Below, in pieces: positions 8,179 through 16,686 of a stretch of DNA of 64,000 nt. The DNA comes from DTDX01 sp964608455. GTDB lineage: Archaea > Thermoproteota > Bathyarchaeia > 40CM-2-53-6 > DTDX01. The DNA is taken from positions 1-64,000 of the forward strand of contig CAZSNM010000004.1 in NCBI GenBank assembly GCA_964608455.1. Reading direction: 5' to 3'. Positions within the stretch are counted from its first letter, which is position 1. Each line of letters opens with the position of its first letter. The notes under the pieces were generated by a model. That model was not told the DNA's origin. It searched no databases and was given only the letters and a program-made list of their open reading frames with translations. The translations under genes were made by a program, and so were the position numbers.

Positions 8179-8319
8179 TGGTAGCCCGGGGGAGATTCGA
8201 ATTCAGGGCCTTTAAGGCTCTCCCGTCAGCAGGTTTCTTCTCCCCTTCATTAAGGGGGATCCAGAGCCTTACAGGGGCTTCTGAGCCCTTGCTATGCTTG
8301 ACCGCTACACCACCGGGCT
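8179..8319 (-). tRNA. trnQ: tRNA-Gln (CTG) with three introns, CCA encoded
   Basis: Reading the minus strand, exons 8319-8290, 8268-8261, 8234-8220 and 8201-8179 join into a 76-nt tRNA: acceptor AGCCCGG/CCGGGCT, D-arm GTGTAGCGGTCAAGCAT, anticodon stem GCAGG/CCTGC with loop CTCTGGA (anticodon CTG), T-stem GGGAG/CTCCC with loop TTCGAAT, discriminator A and genomic CCA. A1-U72 fits archaeal tRNA-Gln made by the GatDE route. Introns: 8289-8269 (21 nt, position 29/30, boundary uncertain by 1), 8260-8235 (26 nt, canonical 37/38) and 8219-8202 (18 nt, 53/54). Each intron can fold as a small hairpin, as expected for splicing-endonuclease substrates. A minus-strand TATA-like element lies at about 8355-8363. 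Confidence 0.9.
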
Positions 8320-8395
8320 ATCCAACCTAGTAATATAAAGCTCCCCTAGGCTAAAAATATTTTAAAATAAATAAAGAAAATAAACTTTTCTTTAT

Positions 8396-9202
8396 TTATT
8401 CTTTTAAAACTTTTAAAATTTCCTTGCATAATTGATTGTTTGCAGCTGCTATAAAAGAGGTTTTCTCTTCAGGTGTAACTTTCATATTTAATTCTTCTCC
8501 ATTTAATGAAACAATTATTCCTCCAGCTTCTTTAACTATTAATTGACCTGCCGCTATATCCACAGCTCTAATCCTATTTCTTGCATCTATAAACGCATCT
8601 ATAACCCCGCTTGCTATTTGACAAAGTTCTAAAGCGTTAGCTCCAAAATGACGTGTATGAAGTGCATAAACAAGAAGTTTTATAAGTTTTTTTATATCTT
8701 CTTCATTATTTAAAAAACATAAATCTAAACCTATTAAAGCTTCTTTTAAATTTTCCACGTTAGATGTATGAATTTTTTCTTCATTTAAATATGCGCCTTT
8801 ACCTTCTTCAGCATAATATGTATCCCCATTAACAAGATTCATTATTAATCCTGCATAAACTCCATTTAAAAACCAAGTTTTAGAAACAGCTAGAGAGCAA
8901 CAGTAAAATTTTATGCCTCTTAAAGCATTTATTGTTCCATCTAAAGGATCTAAAATTAAAAATTCCTTTGCTGCATCTCCAATTTTCTTAACTCCAGATT
9001 CCTCACTTATTAAAATGCATGAAACATTAAGATTGCTTAAAGTCTCAACAACTGCTTTTTCTGCTATATAATCAATTTTTTTAGTTATATCTCCTCCAAC
9101 ACCAATTCCTAAATTTTCACTTGCATCTTTTGAACCTAAAGCTTTATTTACTTCATTTTTAACTTTTTCAGCTGCTTCTTTTAAAATTTCATTCCAATTC
9201 AC
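8396..9202 (-). CDS. Inositol monophosphatase family phosphatase (IMPase/archaeal FBPase type)
   Basis: 268 aa. Metal and substrate motifs: ISEESG (about 72-77), LDPLDGT (about 94-100) and VDIAAGQLIVKEAGG (about 207-221). In archaea this family dephosphorylates inositol-1-phosphate and/or fructose-1,6-bisphosphate; which applies here cannot be told. The usual W-D-x-A-A-G is V-D-I-A-A-G, seen in several archaeal members. Monocistronic or shared with the ZIP gene 25 bp upstream on the same strand. Confidence 0.92.
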   Translation of the reverse strand: MNWNEILKEAAEKVKNEVNKALGSKDASENLGIGVGGDITKKIDYIAEKAVVETLSNLNVSCILISEESGVKKIGDAAKEFLILDPLDGTINALRGIKFYCCSLAVSKTWFLNGVYAGLIMNLVNGDTYYAEEGKGAYLNEEKIHTSNVENLKEALIGLDLCFLNNEEDIKKLIKLLVYALHTRHFGANALELCQIASGVIDAFIDARNRIRAVDIAAGQLIVKEAGGIIVSLNGEELNMKVTPEEKTSFIAAANNQLCKEILKVLKE

Positions 9203-9227
9203 TTTCGATAATCCTCTTTAACTGTTT

Positions 9228-9974
9228 TTATTCAAAAATAATTTTCATAAAGCCCATAAACCATATTCCTATTAAGAAAAAAATAAAAGATAAAATTGAC
9301 TTTTTAAATTCAGGTTGCTTGTGAAGCTCAGGAATTAAATCTGAAGCTGCTATATAAAGAAATCCTCCTGCTGTAAAAGGGAGTAAGGGCAAAGCTATAT
9401 TTTCCACATGAGTAATAAAAAAGTAACCAAATAAAGCTCCAAAAACAGCTATGATAGCTGAAATAAAATTCCAAAATAAAGCTTTAAATTTAGTGAATCC
9501 TCCATAAACAAGCACGCCAAAATCTCCAAGTTCCTGAGGTACTTCATGAATTACAACAGCCATTGTTGTAATTAACCCAAGTGGTATGCCAACAATAAAG
9601 CTTGCTGCTATAACTAAACCATCTATAAAATTGTGCATTCCATCTCCAACTAAATTTAGATAGGTAAACATGTGAATGGGGCATTTCCCTTCATGGCAAT
9701 GATGCCAATAAAAAATTTTTTCTAAAAGAAAAAATGATGTAAACCCAATTATAACATAAAGAAAAATCATCGTGCTGTTTGTATGTTCTAAAGCTTCTGG
9801 AAGAAGATGAAGAAAAGCTCCACCAATTAATGCTCCTGCTGAAAAACCAACTAAGAAAAACAAAATCTTCTTTAAATCTTCATCCTTAATAATTAATGTA
9901 ACTATACCAGTTAAAGAAATAAGGCTTACCAGAATGGTGCTTCCCAAAATCCAGATTAAAACATTAAAATCCAA
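9228..9974 (-). CDS. ZIP family divalent metal transporter
   Basis: 248 aa with about seven to eight hydrophobic helices. The two metal-site helices are visible: HNFIDGLVIAASF (TM4, about 113-125) and HEVPQELGDFGVLV (TM5, about 141-154); the usual second His of HExPHE is Gln here. A His/Cys loop WHHCHEGKCPIH between TM3 and TM4 is the typical cytoplasmic metal-binding loop. Likely imports or exports zinc, iron or manganese. Confidence 0.93.
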   Translation of the reverse strand: MDFNVLIWILGSTILVSLISLTGIVTLIIKDEDLKKILFFLVGFSAGALIGGAFLHLLPEALEHTNSTMIFLYVIIGFTSFFLLEKIFYWHHCHEGKCPIHMFTYLNLVGDGMHNFIDGLVIAASFIVGIPLGLITTMAVVIHEVPQELGDFGVLVYGGFTKFKALFWNFISAIIAVFGALFGYFFITHVENIALPLLPFTAGGFLYIAASDLIPELHKQPEFKKSILSFIFFLIGIWFMGFMKIIFE

Positions 9975-10168
9975 GTTGACAACCTCTTTATTATGATAAA
10001 AATTAATTTTCTTTATCTGAATAAAAATCTTTTGGAATCAACTATTAATTTGCTTCAGTTAGTTGTAAAATAAAATATAGCGAATAATTTACTTCACTTT
10101 TCTAAAGTATCAACTAATAAACAATAAATGCATTTAATGGATTATTTTAAAAAAGTTAAGGTTGAAGC
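9975..10168. other. Intergenic region, no gene seen
   Basis: About 190 bp of very A+T-rich sequence upstream of the ZIP gene and downstream of the SixA-like gene, both on the minus strand. It should hold the ZIP promoter; no palindrome, RNA gene or ORF stands out. Confidence 0.4.
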
Positions 10169-10642
10169 TTAAGGGATTATATCTGGTGGAATAGCCCATA
10201 AAATGCTCCATTTTTCTTTTTCATCTTTTTCTAAACATACTGTTCCAGCCATTTTAAATTTTAAAACTTCTTTTTCTTCATTACCTATAATTAAAGCTGA
10301 TGTTAACTTGCTTAAATGAGGTAAATGTCCAACAAGCATTATATCTTCATTTATACGCTTTATTTTTTCAATCCAAATTTTAACGTTATCTAAGGGGTTT
10401 AATCCTTCGCTTTCTTCAATTCCCTCTTCAGGCTTTAAATATTTACCGTAAATTTCAGCTGTTTGTTTTGCCCTTAATTTTCCGCTATGAAAAATCTTTT
10501 TAATTTTTAAATTAAGTTTTGCGAGGTAGCTGGCAACTTTTTCAGCATTTTTAATTCCTTCTTCAGTTAATGGTCTTAATGGATCTTCATTCTCTTTTTT
10601 TGCTTCTCCATGCTGAACTAAATAAATCCTCATTTTTATCAA
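10169..10642 (-). CDS. sixA: SixA-like phosphohistidine phosphatase (histidine phosphatase superfamily)
   Basis: 157 aa. The catalytic His lies in MRIYLVQHGEAKKENEDPLRPLTEEG, and the second catalytic His in IMLVGHLPHLSKL (about 102-114). HSGKLRAKQTAEI matches the SixA S-x-x-x-R-x-x-Q/E-T-A element. Small single-domain size fits SixA. The start may be TTG 10642 or the ATG three codons later at 10633. Substrate in archaea unknown. Confidence 0.88.
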   Translation of the reverse strand: MIKMRIYLVQHGEAKKENEDPLRPLTEEGIKNAEKVASYLAKLNLKIKKIFHSGKLRAKQTAEIYGKYLKPEEGIEESEGLNPLDNVKIWIEKIKRINEDIMLVGHLPHLSKLTSALIIGNEEKEVLKFKMAGTVCLEKDEKEKWSILWAIPPDIIP

Positions 10643-10825
10643 GCCTAAATTCTAATTGAACATTAAATCATTTTTATAAAATTGAAAAATATTTTTTTTA
10701 AAGTTTTATTTTTCAATTATTTACATTAAAAATCAGTATTTAATAAATTTTTTGTAAAAATTACAAAGAAAATTTGGAAATGTTTATTAAAAAGTTAATT
10801 AGCTTAATGTAAAGATTGATGAAAA

Positions 10826-11785
10826 TTGCAGGACTCAATGATTAAACAGTTAAATGATTTAACTTCAATATTTAACCTAGAAAAAAAAGAGAAAAAAGCC
10901 GTGTTTAAAATTAATACAGGAATTTTAAAAATTATGGTTAATAAGCTTGTTGAAAAAGGTTTTTATTGGCTTTTACCTGTTATTTTAGCTAAGTCCACCG
11001 ATCCATTATGGCCTGACACTCAAGCAAGCATAGAACAAAGAATAGAAATTGAAATTTATAATGAAAAAGTTAAAACTATGCAAAGCATGATAATTCATAA
11101 AAGAATTTTAGTTTCTTCAGGAATAGGAAAAATATTCTTTTTATCTCCTAACATTCGAATAGAACGAAGAGAAAGAGCTGAAACTGGAAGGCATCTTTAT
11201 GAATTTACTCAATTAGATGTTGAAGCAGCCTATTGGAAAATGGAAGATATTTTTAAGCTTTTCGAGGAACTTATTGTATATTCTATAGCCTATATCAAAA
11301 AAAACTTTAATGAAGAACTTGAAATACTTAAAAGAAAAATTGAAGTTCCTGAAGTTCCATTTAAAATTTTTAAAAGAGCTGAACTTGAAGAAAAATATGG
11401 AAAAAACTGGGAATTAACTATTTCTAAAAGCTTAAAAAATCCTGTTTGGGTAACAAATATACCAAGAGAATTTTATGATTATGAAGATGAGGAAACTGGA
11501 GAATGGCGAAACTTTGATTTAATATTGCCTGAGGGATATGGTGAAGTTATTTCAGGTGCTGAAAGAGAATATGAATATGAAAAAATAATTAAAAAAATGG
11601 AGCGGGATGGTATAAATAAAAATGATTATAAAACATTTTTAAGCTTTGCTAAGGAAGGAAAATTAAAACCTTCAACAGGAGCTGGGCTTGGAGTTGAAAG
11701 ATTTATAAGCTATATTTGTGGAGTTAAACATGTGGCTGAAGTTCAACCTTTCCCAAGAATTCCAGGTTTTGTTTCTGATCTTTAA
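10826..11785 (+). CDS. Archaeal asparagine synthetase (AsnRS-like, class II aaRS paralogue)
   Basis: 319 aa. Class II synthetase core: motif 2-like IRIERRERAETGRHLYEFTQLDVEAAY (key residues R-x-E-x-x-x-x-x-R-H), and motif 3 GAGLGVERFISYICG near the C-terminus, ending VQPFPRIPGF. No anticodon-binding domain precedes it. This is the architecture of the archaeal asparagine synthetase A-like enzyme first characterised in Pyrococcus abyssi, which makes Asn from Asp and ammonia. TTG at 10826 or ATG at 10838 could start it. Confidence 0.88.
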   Translation: MQDSMIKQLNDLTSIFNLEKKEKKAVFKINTGILKIMVNKLVEKGFYWLLPVILAKSTDPLWPDTQASIEQRIEIEIYNEKVKTMQSMIIHKRILVSSGIGKIFFLSPNIRIERRERAETGRHLYEFTQLDVEAAYWKMEDIFKLFEELIVYSIAYIKKNFNEELEILKRKIEVPEVPFKIFKRAELEEKYGKNWELTISKSLKNPVWVTNIPREFYDYEDEETGEWRNFDLILPEGYGEVISGAEREYEYEKIIKKMERDGINKNDYKTFLSFAKEGKLKPSTGAGLGVERFISYICGVKHVAEVQPFPRIPGFVSDL

Positions 11786-11793
11786 AAAATTAA

Positions 11794-12279
11794 TTAAAGT
11801 TTTTTACTTCTTTTAAACATTGTTATTAAAATTAATGCAATTGTTAAAGATAGAAAAGTAACCGTTAATCTATTAAATTCTGCTACCACCAAGCATGAAA
11901 TTTGAGTGGTTGCATCAAAATAGCCTTGTTTGCTTGCAGTTAAATGAATAATATATGTTCCAGCATCAGCATTTTGTGGAATCTTAAATTCATGAGTGAA
12001 TGTTCCATCTTGAGCTGAATAAACTAAAGCTAAATGAATAATGCCTGAAGGAGCATCAACTTGAATTGATATTGAAGCTCCTGAAACAGGATTTCCTAAA
12101 CCATCCTTAACTATACCATCTATTTTAATTGATTCTCCAGCATTATAACTTTCTTTGGATAAGCTTGCTGAAATAAAAAGTGTCTCAGCAGAATAGGCTT
12201 TATTAACAATTAATGAAATTGATAATAAAACTAAAGCTAAAAAAGCAATGTGTTTAAACAATTGTTTTCCATAAACCAT
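11794..12279 (-). CDS. Secreted membrane-anchored protein with one MG2/Ig-like domain
   Basis: 161 aa. N-terminal signal peptide (HIAFLALVLLSISLIVNKAYSAE), one beta domain of about 100 aa with GNPVSGASISIQVDAPSG and HLTASKQGYFDATTQ, then a C-terminal TM (LTVTFLSLTIALILITMF) and basic tail. The domain (here called B) resembles macroglobulin MG2-like or carboxypeptidase-regulatory-like beta sandwiches. First of three paralogues in this island; probably displayed on the cell surface. Function unknown. Confidence 0.75.
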   Translation of the reverse strand: MVYGKQLFKHIAFLALVLLSISLIVNKAYSAETLFISASLSKESYNAGESIKIDGIVKDGLGNPVSGASISIQVDAPSGIIHLALVYSAQDGTFTHEFKIPQNADAGTYIIHLTASKQGYFDATTQISCLVVAEFNRLTVTFLSLTIALILITMFKRSKKL

Positions 12280-12330
12280 TTTGCTTCTCTCCTTCTCTCT
12301 ATTTACAGCGTTATTTATTGTTAAAACAAA

Positions 12331-13461
12331 TTAATTAACTATAAATACAGCATCTGTTGAAGCTAAAAATTTTCCTCCTTTAGAAATTAAATCGTTTGAT
12401 ACAAAAGCTTTAGCTACATAAACACCTTTATAAGCATTAGCTGATATTGTAAAGCTAAACCCTATAGTTTTTATTTTTCCATTTTCCAAATCTCCAATAT
12501 TAAAGTAGACTCCAAGAGGAGTAGTGTTAGGATCATCTATTTCTACCCATACATAAGCCTTCTCTAATGTAGCGCCGGAGTTTTCTACAGTAACCCATAT
12601 AATTAATGCTTCTCCTTGAGCAAACTCTGATTTAATTTCACCATTTAAATCAGTTATATTAACGTTTACAAAATTTATGCTTGGAATATTTGCTTCTCCA
12701 ATAATAAATGATGCATGGGCATAACCGTCTAAATAACCTTCCTTGCTTGCTGTAACAAATACTGTATATGTTCCAGGAATAAATATTGAATAGCCTAATT
12801 CCCCAATAGTAAAATTATCAAAGTATATGCCTAAACTATTTGTTTTTGTTAAAGCTGAATGTACAATATTACCTGATGGGTTAACTACTTGAATTGAAAC
12901 TTCAATTGATGTAAGAGGATTTCTAAATTGATCTTGAACGCTTCCAAATATTTTAACAGTTTCATTTTGATTATAACTTGTTTTATCTGTTTGAACATTT
13001 ACATATAATGTTCGAGTTATTAACGTTGAAGTTGTTATTGTTGAGGTTATTGTTGTTTCCAGTTGATTTACTATTAAAGCAGTTTTAGCCCCCTCTTCTT
13101 TATCTCCACTTATGGCTATTATTGTTATTTCATATGCACCTGCTGGTGTTTGAATAGTTGTAATTATTGTTAATTTTGATTTAAATGGGGTCCTTCCTTT
13201 TTCAGGCGTAAATATACCTATTGAATTTTCTGGAAGACCATTAACTTTTAACATTACTATTTGTGGAAAACGTGTTAAAGATTCAACTTTAATGGAATAT
13301 ATTGTTGTTTCTCCAGCTTTAATTGCTCTATAGGAAGGTTCTACACGTATAAGCAAGGGGCTTTCATTTTCATTTGCTAAAATTGTAGGTAGCATTATGC
13401 TTAATATAAATAGGGTTAAGTATGTTGTTGCAAAAATTTTTTGCTTCAAATATTTTATCAC
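12331..13461 (-). CDS. Secreted multi-domain Ig-like protein (domains A-B-C)
   Basis: 376 aa. Signal peptide (TTYLTLFILSIMLPTILAN), then domain A (about 35-135, with TPFKSKLTIITTIQTPAGAY), a Thr/Ser-rich linker (TTITSTITTSTLITRT), domain B (about 150-255, FRNPLTSIEVSIQVVNPSG and VTASKEGYLDGYA), and domain C (about 265-375, CARDB-like, with VTVENSGATLEKAYVWVEID). No C-terminal TM, so released or bound to other envelope components. Same strand and 51 bp upstream of the small paralogue. Function unknown. Confidence 0.75.
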   Translation of the reverse strand: MIKYLKQKIFATTYLTLFILSIMLPTILANENESPLLIRVEPSYRAIKAGETTIYSIKVESLTRFPQIVMLKVNGLPENSIGIFTPEKGRTPFKSKLTIITTIQTPAGAYEITIIAISGDKEEGAKTALIVNQLETTITSTITTSTLITRTLYVNVQTDKTSYNQNETVKIFGSVQDQFRNPLTSIEVSIQVVNPSGNIVHSALTKTNSLGIYFDNFTIGELGYSIFIPGTYTVFVTASKEGYLDGYAHASFIIGEANIPSINFVNVNITDLNGEIKSEFAQGEALIIWVTVENSGATLEKAYVWVEIDDPNTTPLGVYFNIGDLENGKIKTIGFSFTISANAYKGVYVAKAFVSNDLISKGGKFLASTDAVFIVN

Positions 13462-13494
13462 CTTAAGTTTTTATTTCATATTTCTTCTATATAA

Positions 13495-13965
13495 ATGTTT
13501 CTGTGTAGTACAAATAAACATGAACAGAAAAACTATTACGTAACCTCTGCAAAAATTAAATTTAAAACGAAAAGCGAGAAGAAACCTTTGAAAGAAGAAG
13601 TTAACATAGATTCTTTAATTATTGAGCTTTTAAAAAGAATAAGTAAAAGCTTAGAAGAGTTAAATGAAAAAATTGATAAATTAATTGAAAAAACTAGCTT
13701 AATTGAAGTTAAATCAAAAAAAATTTCTATAGAAAATTTACCTTTAGATGCAGCAACCCTTCTTTCTCTTCCAGATCATCTTAGAAAAACTGCTATAGCA
13801 ATTTGTTCTTTAGGAGAAGCTACAGCAGAAGAAGTTGCTGAAGAAACCAAAAGAGCAAGAGCTGTTGAAAGCGATTATTTAAATCAATTAGTAGCTTTAG
13901 GATATTTAAAAAAGAGAAGAATTGGAAAAAAAGTTTATTTTAGTATTGAGGAGAAAAAAGAATGA
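13495..13965 (+). CDS. Winged-helix DNA-binding protein paired with ParA-like ATPase
   Basis: 156 aa. A coiled-coil stretch (SLIIELLKRISKSLEELNEKIDKLIEKTS, about 37-66) precedes a MarR/ArsR-like winged helix (LRKTAIAICSLGEATAEEVAEETKRARAVESDYLNQLVALGYLKKRRIGKKVYF, about 95-150). It overlaps the ParA-like gene by 4 nt, so the two are translated together. The ATG 13495 overlaps a TATA-like TATATAAA at 13488-13495; if that is the promoter, translation may begin at TTG 13588. Could be a ParB-like DNA adaptor or an ordinary regulator. Confidence 0.7.
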   Translation: MFLCSTNKHEQKNYYVTSAKIKFKTKSEKKPLKEEVNIDSLIIELLKRISKSLEELNEKIDKLIEKTSLIEVKSKKISIENLPLDAATLLSLPDHLRKTAIAICSLGEATAEEVAEETKRARAVESDYLNQLVALGYLKKRRIGKKVYFSIEEKKE

Positions 13966-14720
13966 AAACTATTGCAATTCACTCTTATAAAGGTGGAACA
14001 GGAAAAACCTCTATAGCTGTAAATTTAGCAGTCATATATGCTATCAAAGGAAAAAATGTTTGTATATTAGACTATGATTTTAGAGCTCCAAGCCTTCAAA
14101 TTATTTTTAAAGAAAATCCAAGATTCTGGTTAAATGATTTTTTAGAAGGAAACATTAGCCTTCAAGATGCTTTAATCGAGTTAAGTAACAAATATAATTT
14201 TAAAGGTAAGCTTCTAGCTGGTTTTGCTAATCCTAATGTTCAAGCTTTAAGAAGCATGATGACAAAAGATAGAGTTTGGGAAATGAGAGCTTTACATAAA
14301 ACGCTTTCAGCTAAAAGAAGCCTTAATCAAAAAATGGGAATCGACATTTTAATTTTTGATACAAGCCCAGGAATGATTTATTCTTCAATAAATGCTTTGG
14401 CAAGTTCAGATTTAATCTTTATAGTTATGAAAGGGGATGAATTTGATTTAGAAGGAACAAAAGAGCTTATAAATGGTTTATATGAAGTTTTAGGAAAGAA
14501 AGCTCAAATAATTCTTAATAAAATCCCTTTAAATTATTTTAGTAATGAAGCTTCTGAAAAACTTAAATCTTTAATTCAGGAAAAGCTTGGTTTACCTATA
14601 GCTGGTTTAATTCCATGCGATTGTAATCTTTTAGCTACCGGAGGAAAATCAATTGTTGCTATTAACCAACCAAACCATCCTTTCGTTAAAGCTATCTTAA
14701 ATATAGCTGAAAAAATTTAA
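13962..14720 (+). CDS. ParA/MinD-family ATPase
   Basis: 252 aa. Deviant Walker A HSYKGGTGKTSIAVNLA (about 7-23), signature FDTSPGMIY (about 128-136), and VMKGDEFDLEGTKELI and LNKIPLNYF in the C-terminal half, all diagnostic of ParA/MinD/Mrp ATPases. These make ATP-dependent dimers on DNA or membrane and position cargo. It overlaps the HTH gene by 4 nt and converges on a secreted-protein gene with a 4-bp overlap. No parS-like repeat cluster was found nearby. Confidence 0.88.
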   Translation: MKTIAIHSYKGGTGKTSIAVNLAVIYAIKGKNVCILDYDFRAPSLQIIFKENPRFWLNDFLEGNISLQDALIELSNKYNFKGKLLAGFANPNVQALRSMMTKDRVWEMRALHKTLSAKRSLNQKMGIDILIFDTSPGMIYSSINALASSDLIFIVMKGDEFDLEGTKELINGLYEVLGKKAQIILNKIPLNYFSNEASEKLKSLIQEKLGLPIAGLIPCDCNLLATGGKSIVAINQPNHPFVKAILNIAEKI

Positions 14721-15640
14721 TGTTTTTCTCTCTTAAGTTTTTCTTCATATTCTTCTCGAAGTTTTTCATATTCTTCATCACTAATTTTTCCTTGAGCTTT
14801 AAGCTCTTCAATCCTAGCTAAGGCTCTGGCATAAGCTAAATATTTTCGATCAAATTTTAACTCTCTTCCTTTTTTTACTTTTCTTAAAAAAACTAGTAAA
14901 GTTAAAACAAAAGCAATTGTAAAAAAGATTGTTAAAACAGAAATTGAGCTTAAATTAAATTCATTTTTTACTACTATAACCATAATATTTGCATATTTAA
15001 CTTTACCCCCTCCAGCACCAACTATGGTTACATTATACCTTCCAGCTTTAGCTTCTTTAGAAGCTTCAATGGTTAACTTAGATGATTTAAATGGGGTTAT
15101 GAAGGTTTGATTTAAGGAATATTGAATATCTTTAGGAACATTAGAAACTTGAAGTAAAACAGTGATATTTAATGGTTTACTGGGAATTAAACTGATTAAA
15201 ATTTGCTGTTTTTCTCCCTGCTTTAACTCTATAACATTTGGAGAAGCGACAATTAAAAAATCTGAAAAGAAAAAGCTTAAAGAAATTTTAGTTTGAAAAT
15301 CTTCATAACCCGCTTTACTAACAATCATATATACGCTATAGTTTCCTTCAGGAGCATCGCTGGATAAAGAAAATTCATCTTTAAATGTTCCATTTCTACT
15401 TGAGTAAACTAAAGCCACATGAATAACGCTTCCATTAGGATTATTAACTTGAATTGATATAAGTGCATTTTGAATTGGATAACCCGCTTCATTAGAAACT
15501 TTACCAGTTATAACAATTAATTCTCCAAAATCTGTTGAAAAATGATTTACAGAAACTGAAACAAGCATTTTGCTTAAGGCTAATACATAAGGTGAAGAAG
15601 AAAGCGTTAAAAAGATAAGAAATATTGAGATAGCCTTCAC
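14717..15640 (-). CDS. Secreted membrane protein with domains B-A, TM and SHOCT-like tail
   Basis: About 307 aa from GTG 15640, chosen because GGAG lies 8 nt upstream; a longer frame to 15709 would overlap UPF0201. Signal segment (AISIFLIFLTLSSSPYVLAL), domain B (GYPIQNALISIQVNNPNG, about 35-125), domain A (about 130-220, with TPFKSSKLTI), TM (ISVLTIFFTIAFVLTLLVFL), then a cytoplasmic SHOCT-like helix pair (LARIEELKAQGKISDEEYEKL). Domain order is the reverse of that at 12331-13461. The cytoplasmic tail could contact the convergent ParA-like ATPase; this is a guess. Confidence 0.72.
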   Translation of the reverse strand: MKAISIFLIFLTLSSSPYVLALSKMLVSVSVNHFSTDFGELIVITGKVSNEAGYPIQNALISIQVNNPNGSVIHVALVYSSRNGTFKDEFSLSSDAPEGNYSVYMIVSKAGYEDFQTKISLSFFFSDFLIVASPNVIELKQGEKQQILISLIPSKPLNITVLLQVSNVPKDIQYSLNQTFITPFKSSKLTIEASKEAKAGRYNVTIVGAGGGKVKYANIMVIVVKNEFNLSSISVLTIFFTIAFVLTLLVFLRKVKKGRELKFDRKYLAYARALARIEELKAQGKISDEEYEKLREEYEEKLKREKH

Positions 15641-15666
15641 GTTTTTTCTCCTTTCCCATTTAAGAT

Positions 15667-16056
15667 TCAGCTTATTAACCAATTTATTAAATCTTTTGGA
15701 TTCTCGCAAAGCACTTTTATTGAAATAGGGCCTAAAGGCGATTCAGCTTCAGGTTGACAAAAAGAGATATGATTTGAAAAAGCAACCTGCTTGTTTAAGT
15801 AAAAAATTAATTCTTTATTTTGAATTGAAGAAATAAGCATGGCTTTAGCAGCATCTCTAATCTTTTCTTTCTCTAGTAAACTTTTAAAATTTTCTAAAAC
15901 CTTTAAGGATTTTCCTTCACCTTTTAGTTTTAATGGGTTATCCTCAACCTTGAAAAATTCTATTTCTGGAAAAATATTTTTTAAAGCATGCCTTACTTTT
16001 TCTTCATCTTCAGTAGGATAAACTGAAGCTTCTACATAAACCGTTACTTCATTCAT
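15667..16056 (-). CDS. UPF0201 family protein
   Basis: 129 aa. Starts NEVTVYVEASVYPTEDEEKV and contains SLLEKEKIRDAAKAML and FYLNKQVAFSNHISFC, the pattern of archaeal UPF0201 proteins, a small conserved family of unknown function with an ACT/RRM-like fold. It overlaps the UPF0200 kinase upstream by 8 nt; the two are often neighbours in archaea, suggesting a shared role. Confidence 0.88.
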   Translation of the reverse strand: MNEVTVYVEASVYPTEDEEKVRHALKNIFPEIEFFKVEDNPLKLKGEGKSLKVLENFKSLLEKEKIRDAAKAMLISSIQNKELIFYLNKQVAFSNHISFCQPEAESPLGPISIKVLCENPKDLINWLIS

Positions 16057-16615
16057 TTTCTTTAATCTCCTTTAAAATATTTAATGCTTTTAAAAAAAAG
16101 TTTTCTATTAAATCTTCATTAATAATCATTTTATCAGCTAAAGCGATAACTTCCCCAATTCCAAGCTTTAATTCTTTTTCATCTCTAGAAGAAAATTCTT
16201 CATAGGTTTTAGGATCATCCTCTCTACTGCGCATTTTTAATCTTTCAAATCTAACTTTAGGAGATGCATGAATTGCTAAAATCTTAACATTTTTAAAATG
16301 TTTTTTTAACTCCTCCACTTCAGCTCTACTTCTAACTCCTTCTACAACAGCCACCTCTTTATTATCCATCATAATTTTAGGAATTAATTTTTTAACAACA
16401 GCAGCTGCACCATTTTTTTCTCTAATTTCGATCATAATTTTGCTTAAATTTTCATGCGTTAAAGATAAACCTTTTTTGATAGCTTCCTCTCTAATTACAT
16501 CTCCGCATGAATAAACTGGAAGATTAAGGTTAATAGCTGCTTTAGAAACTAAACTTTTTCCTGAACCAGGCATGCCTACAATTGCAATCAATTTTTTATT
16601 CTCCATATTTATCAT
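16049..16615 (-). CDS. UPF0200 P-loop kinase-like protein
   Basis: 188 aa. Walker A GMPGSGKSLVSKAA (about 14-27), then LPVYSCGDVIREEAIKKGL, AAVVKKLIP and MRSREDDPKTYEEF, the shape of a nucleotide/dephospho-CoA kinase-like enzyme of the UPF0200 group. Substrate unknown. First gene of a two-gene unit with UPF0201 (8-nt overlap) and divergent from the PPP phosphatase gene. Confidence 0.88.
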   Translation of the reverse strand: MINMENKKLIAIVGMPGSGKSLVSKAAINLNLPVYSCGDVIREEAIKKGLSLTHENLSKIMIEIREKNGAAAVVKKLIPKIMMDNKEVAVVEGVRSRAEVEELKKHFKNVKILAIHASPKVRFERLKMRSREDDPKTYEEFSSRDEKELKLGIGEVIALADKMIINEDLIENFFLKALNILKEIKENE

Positions 16616-16686
16616 TTTCCAAAACCTTAATTATTAACTTTAAAACCCATTATAAATTGATAAAATCAACTTAAGGTTTTTAAAAA

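Noticed and set aside
13495..14720. Plasmid or integrated-element partition locus
   Set aside because: No replication gene, integrase, tRNA attachment site or repeat cluster accompanies the ParA-like gene.
14717..14720. Frame overlap of ParA and the secreted protein as an assembly fault
   Set aside because: It is a simple 4-bp convergent overlap of two stop codons.
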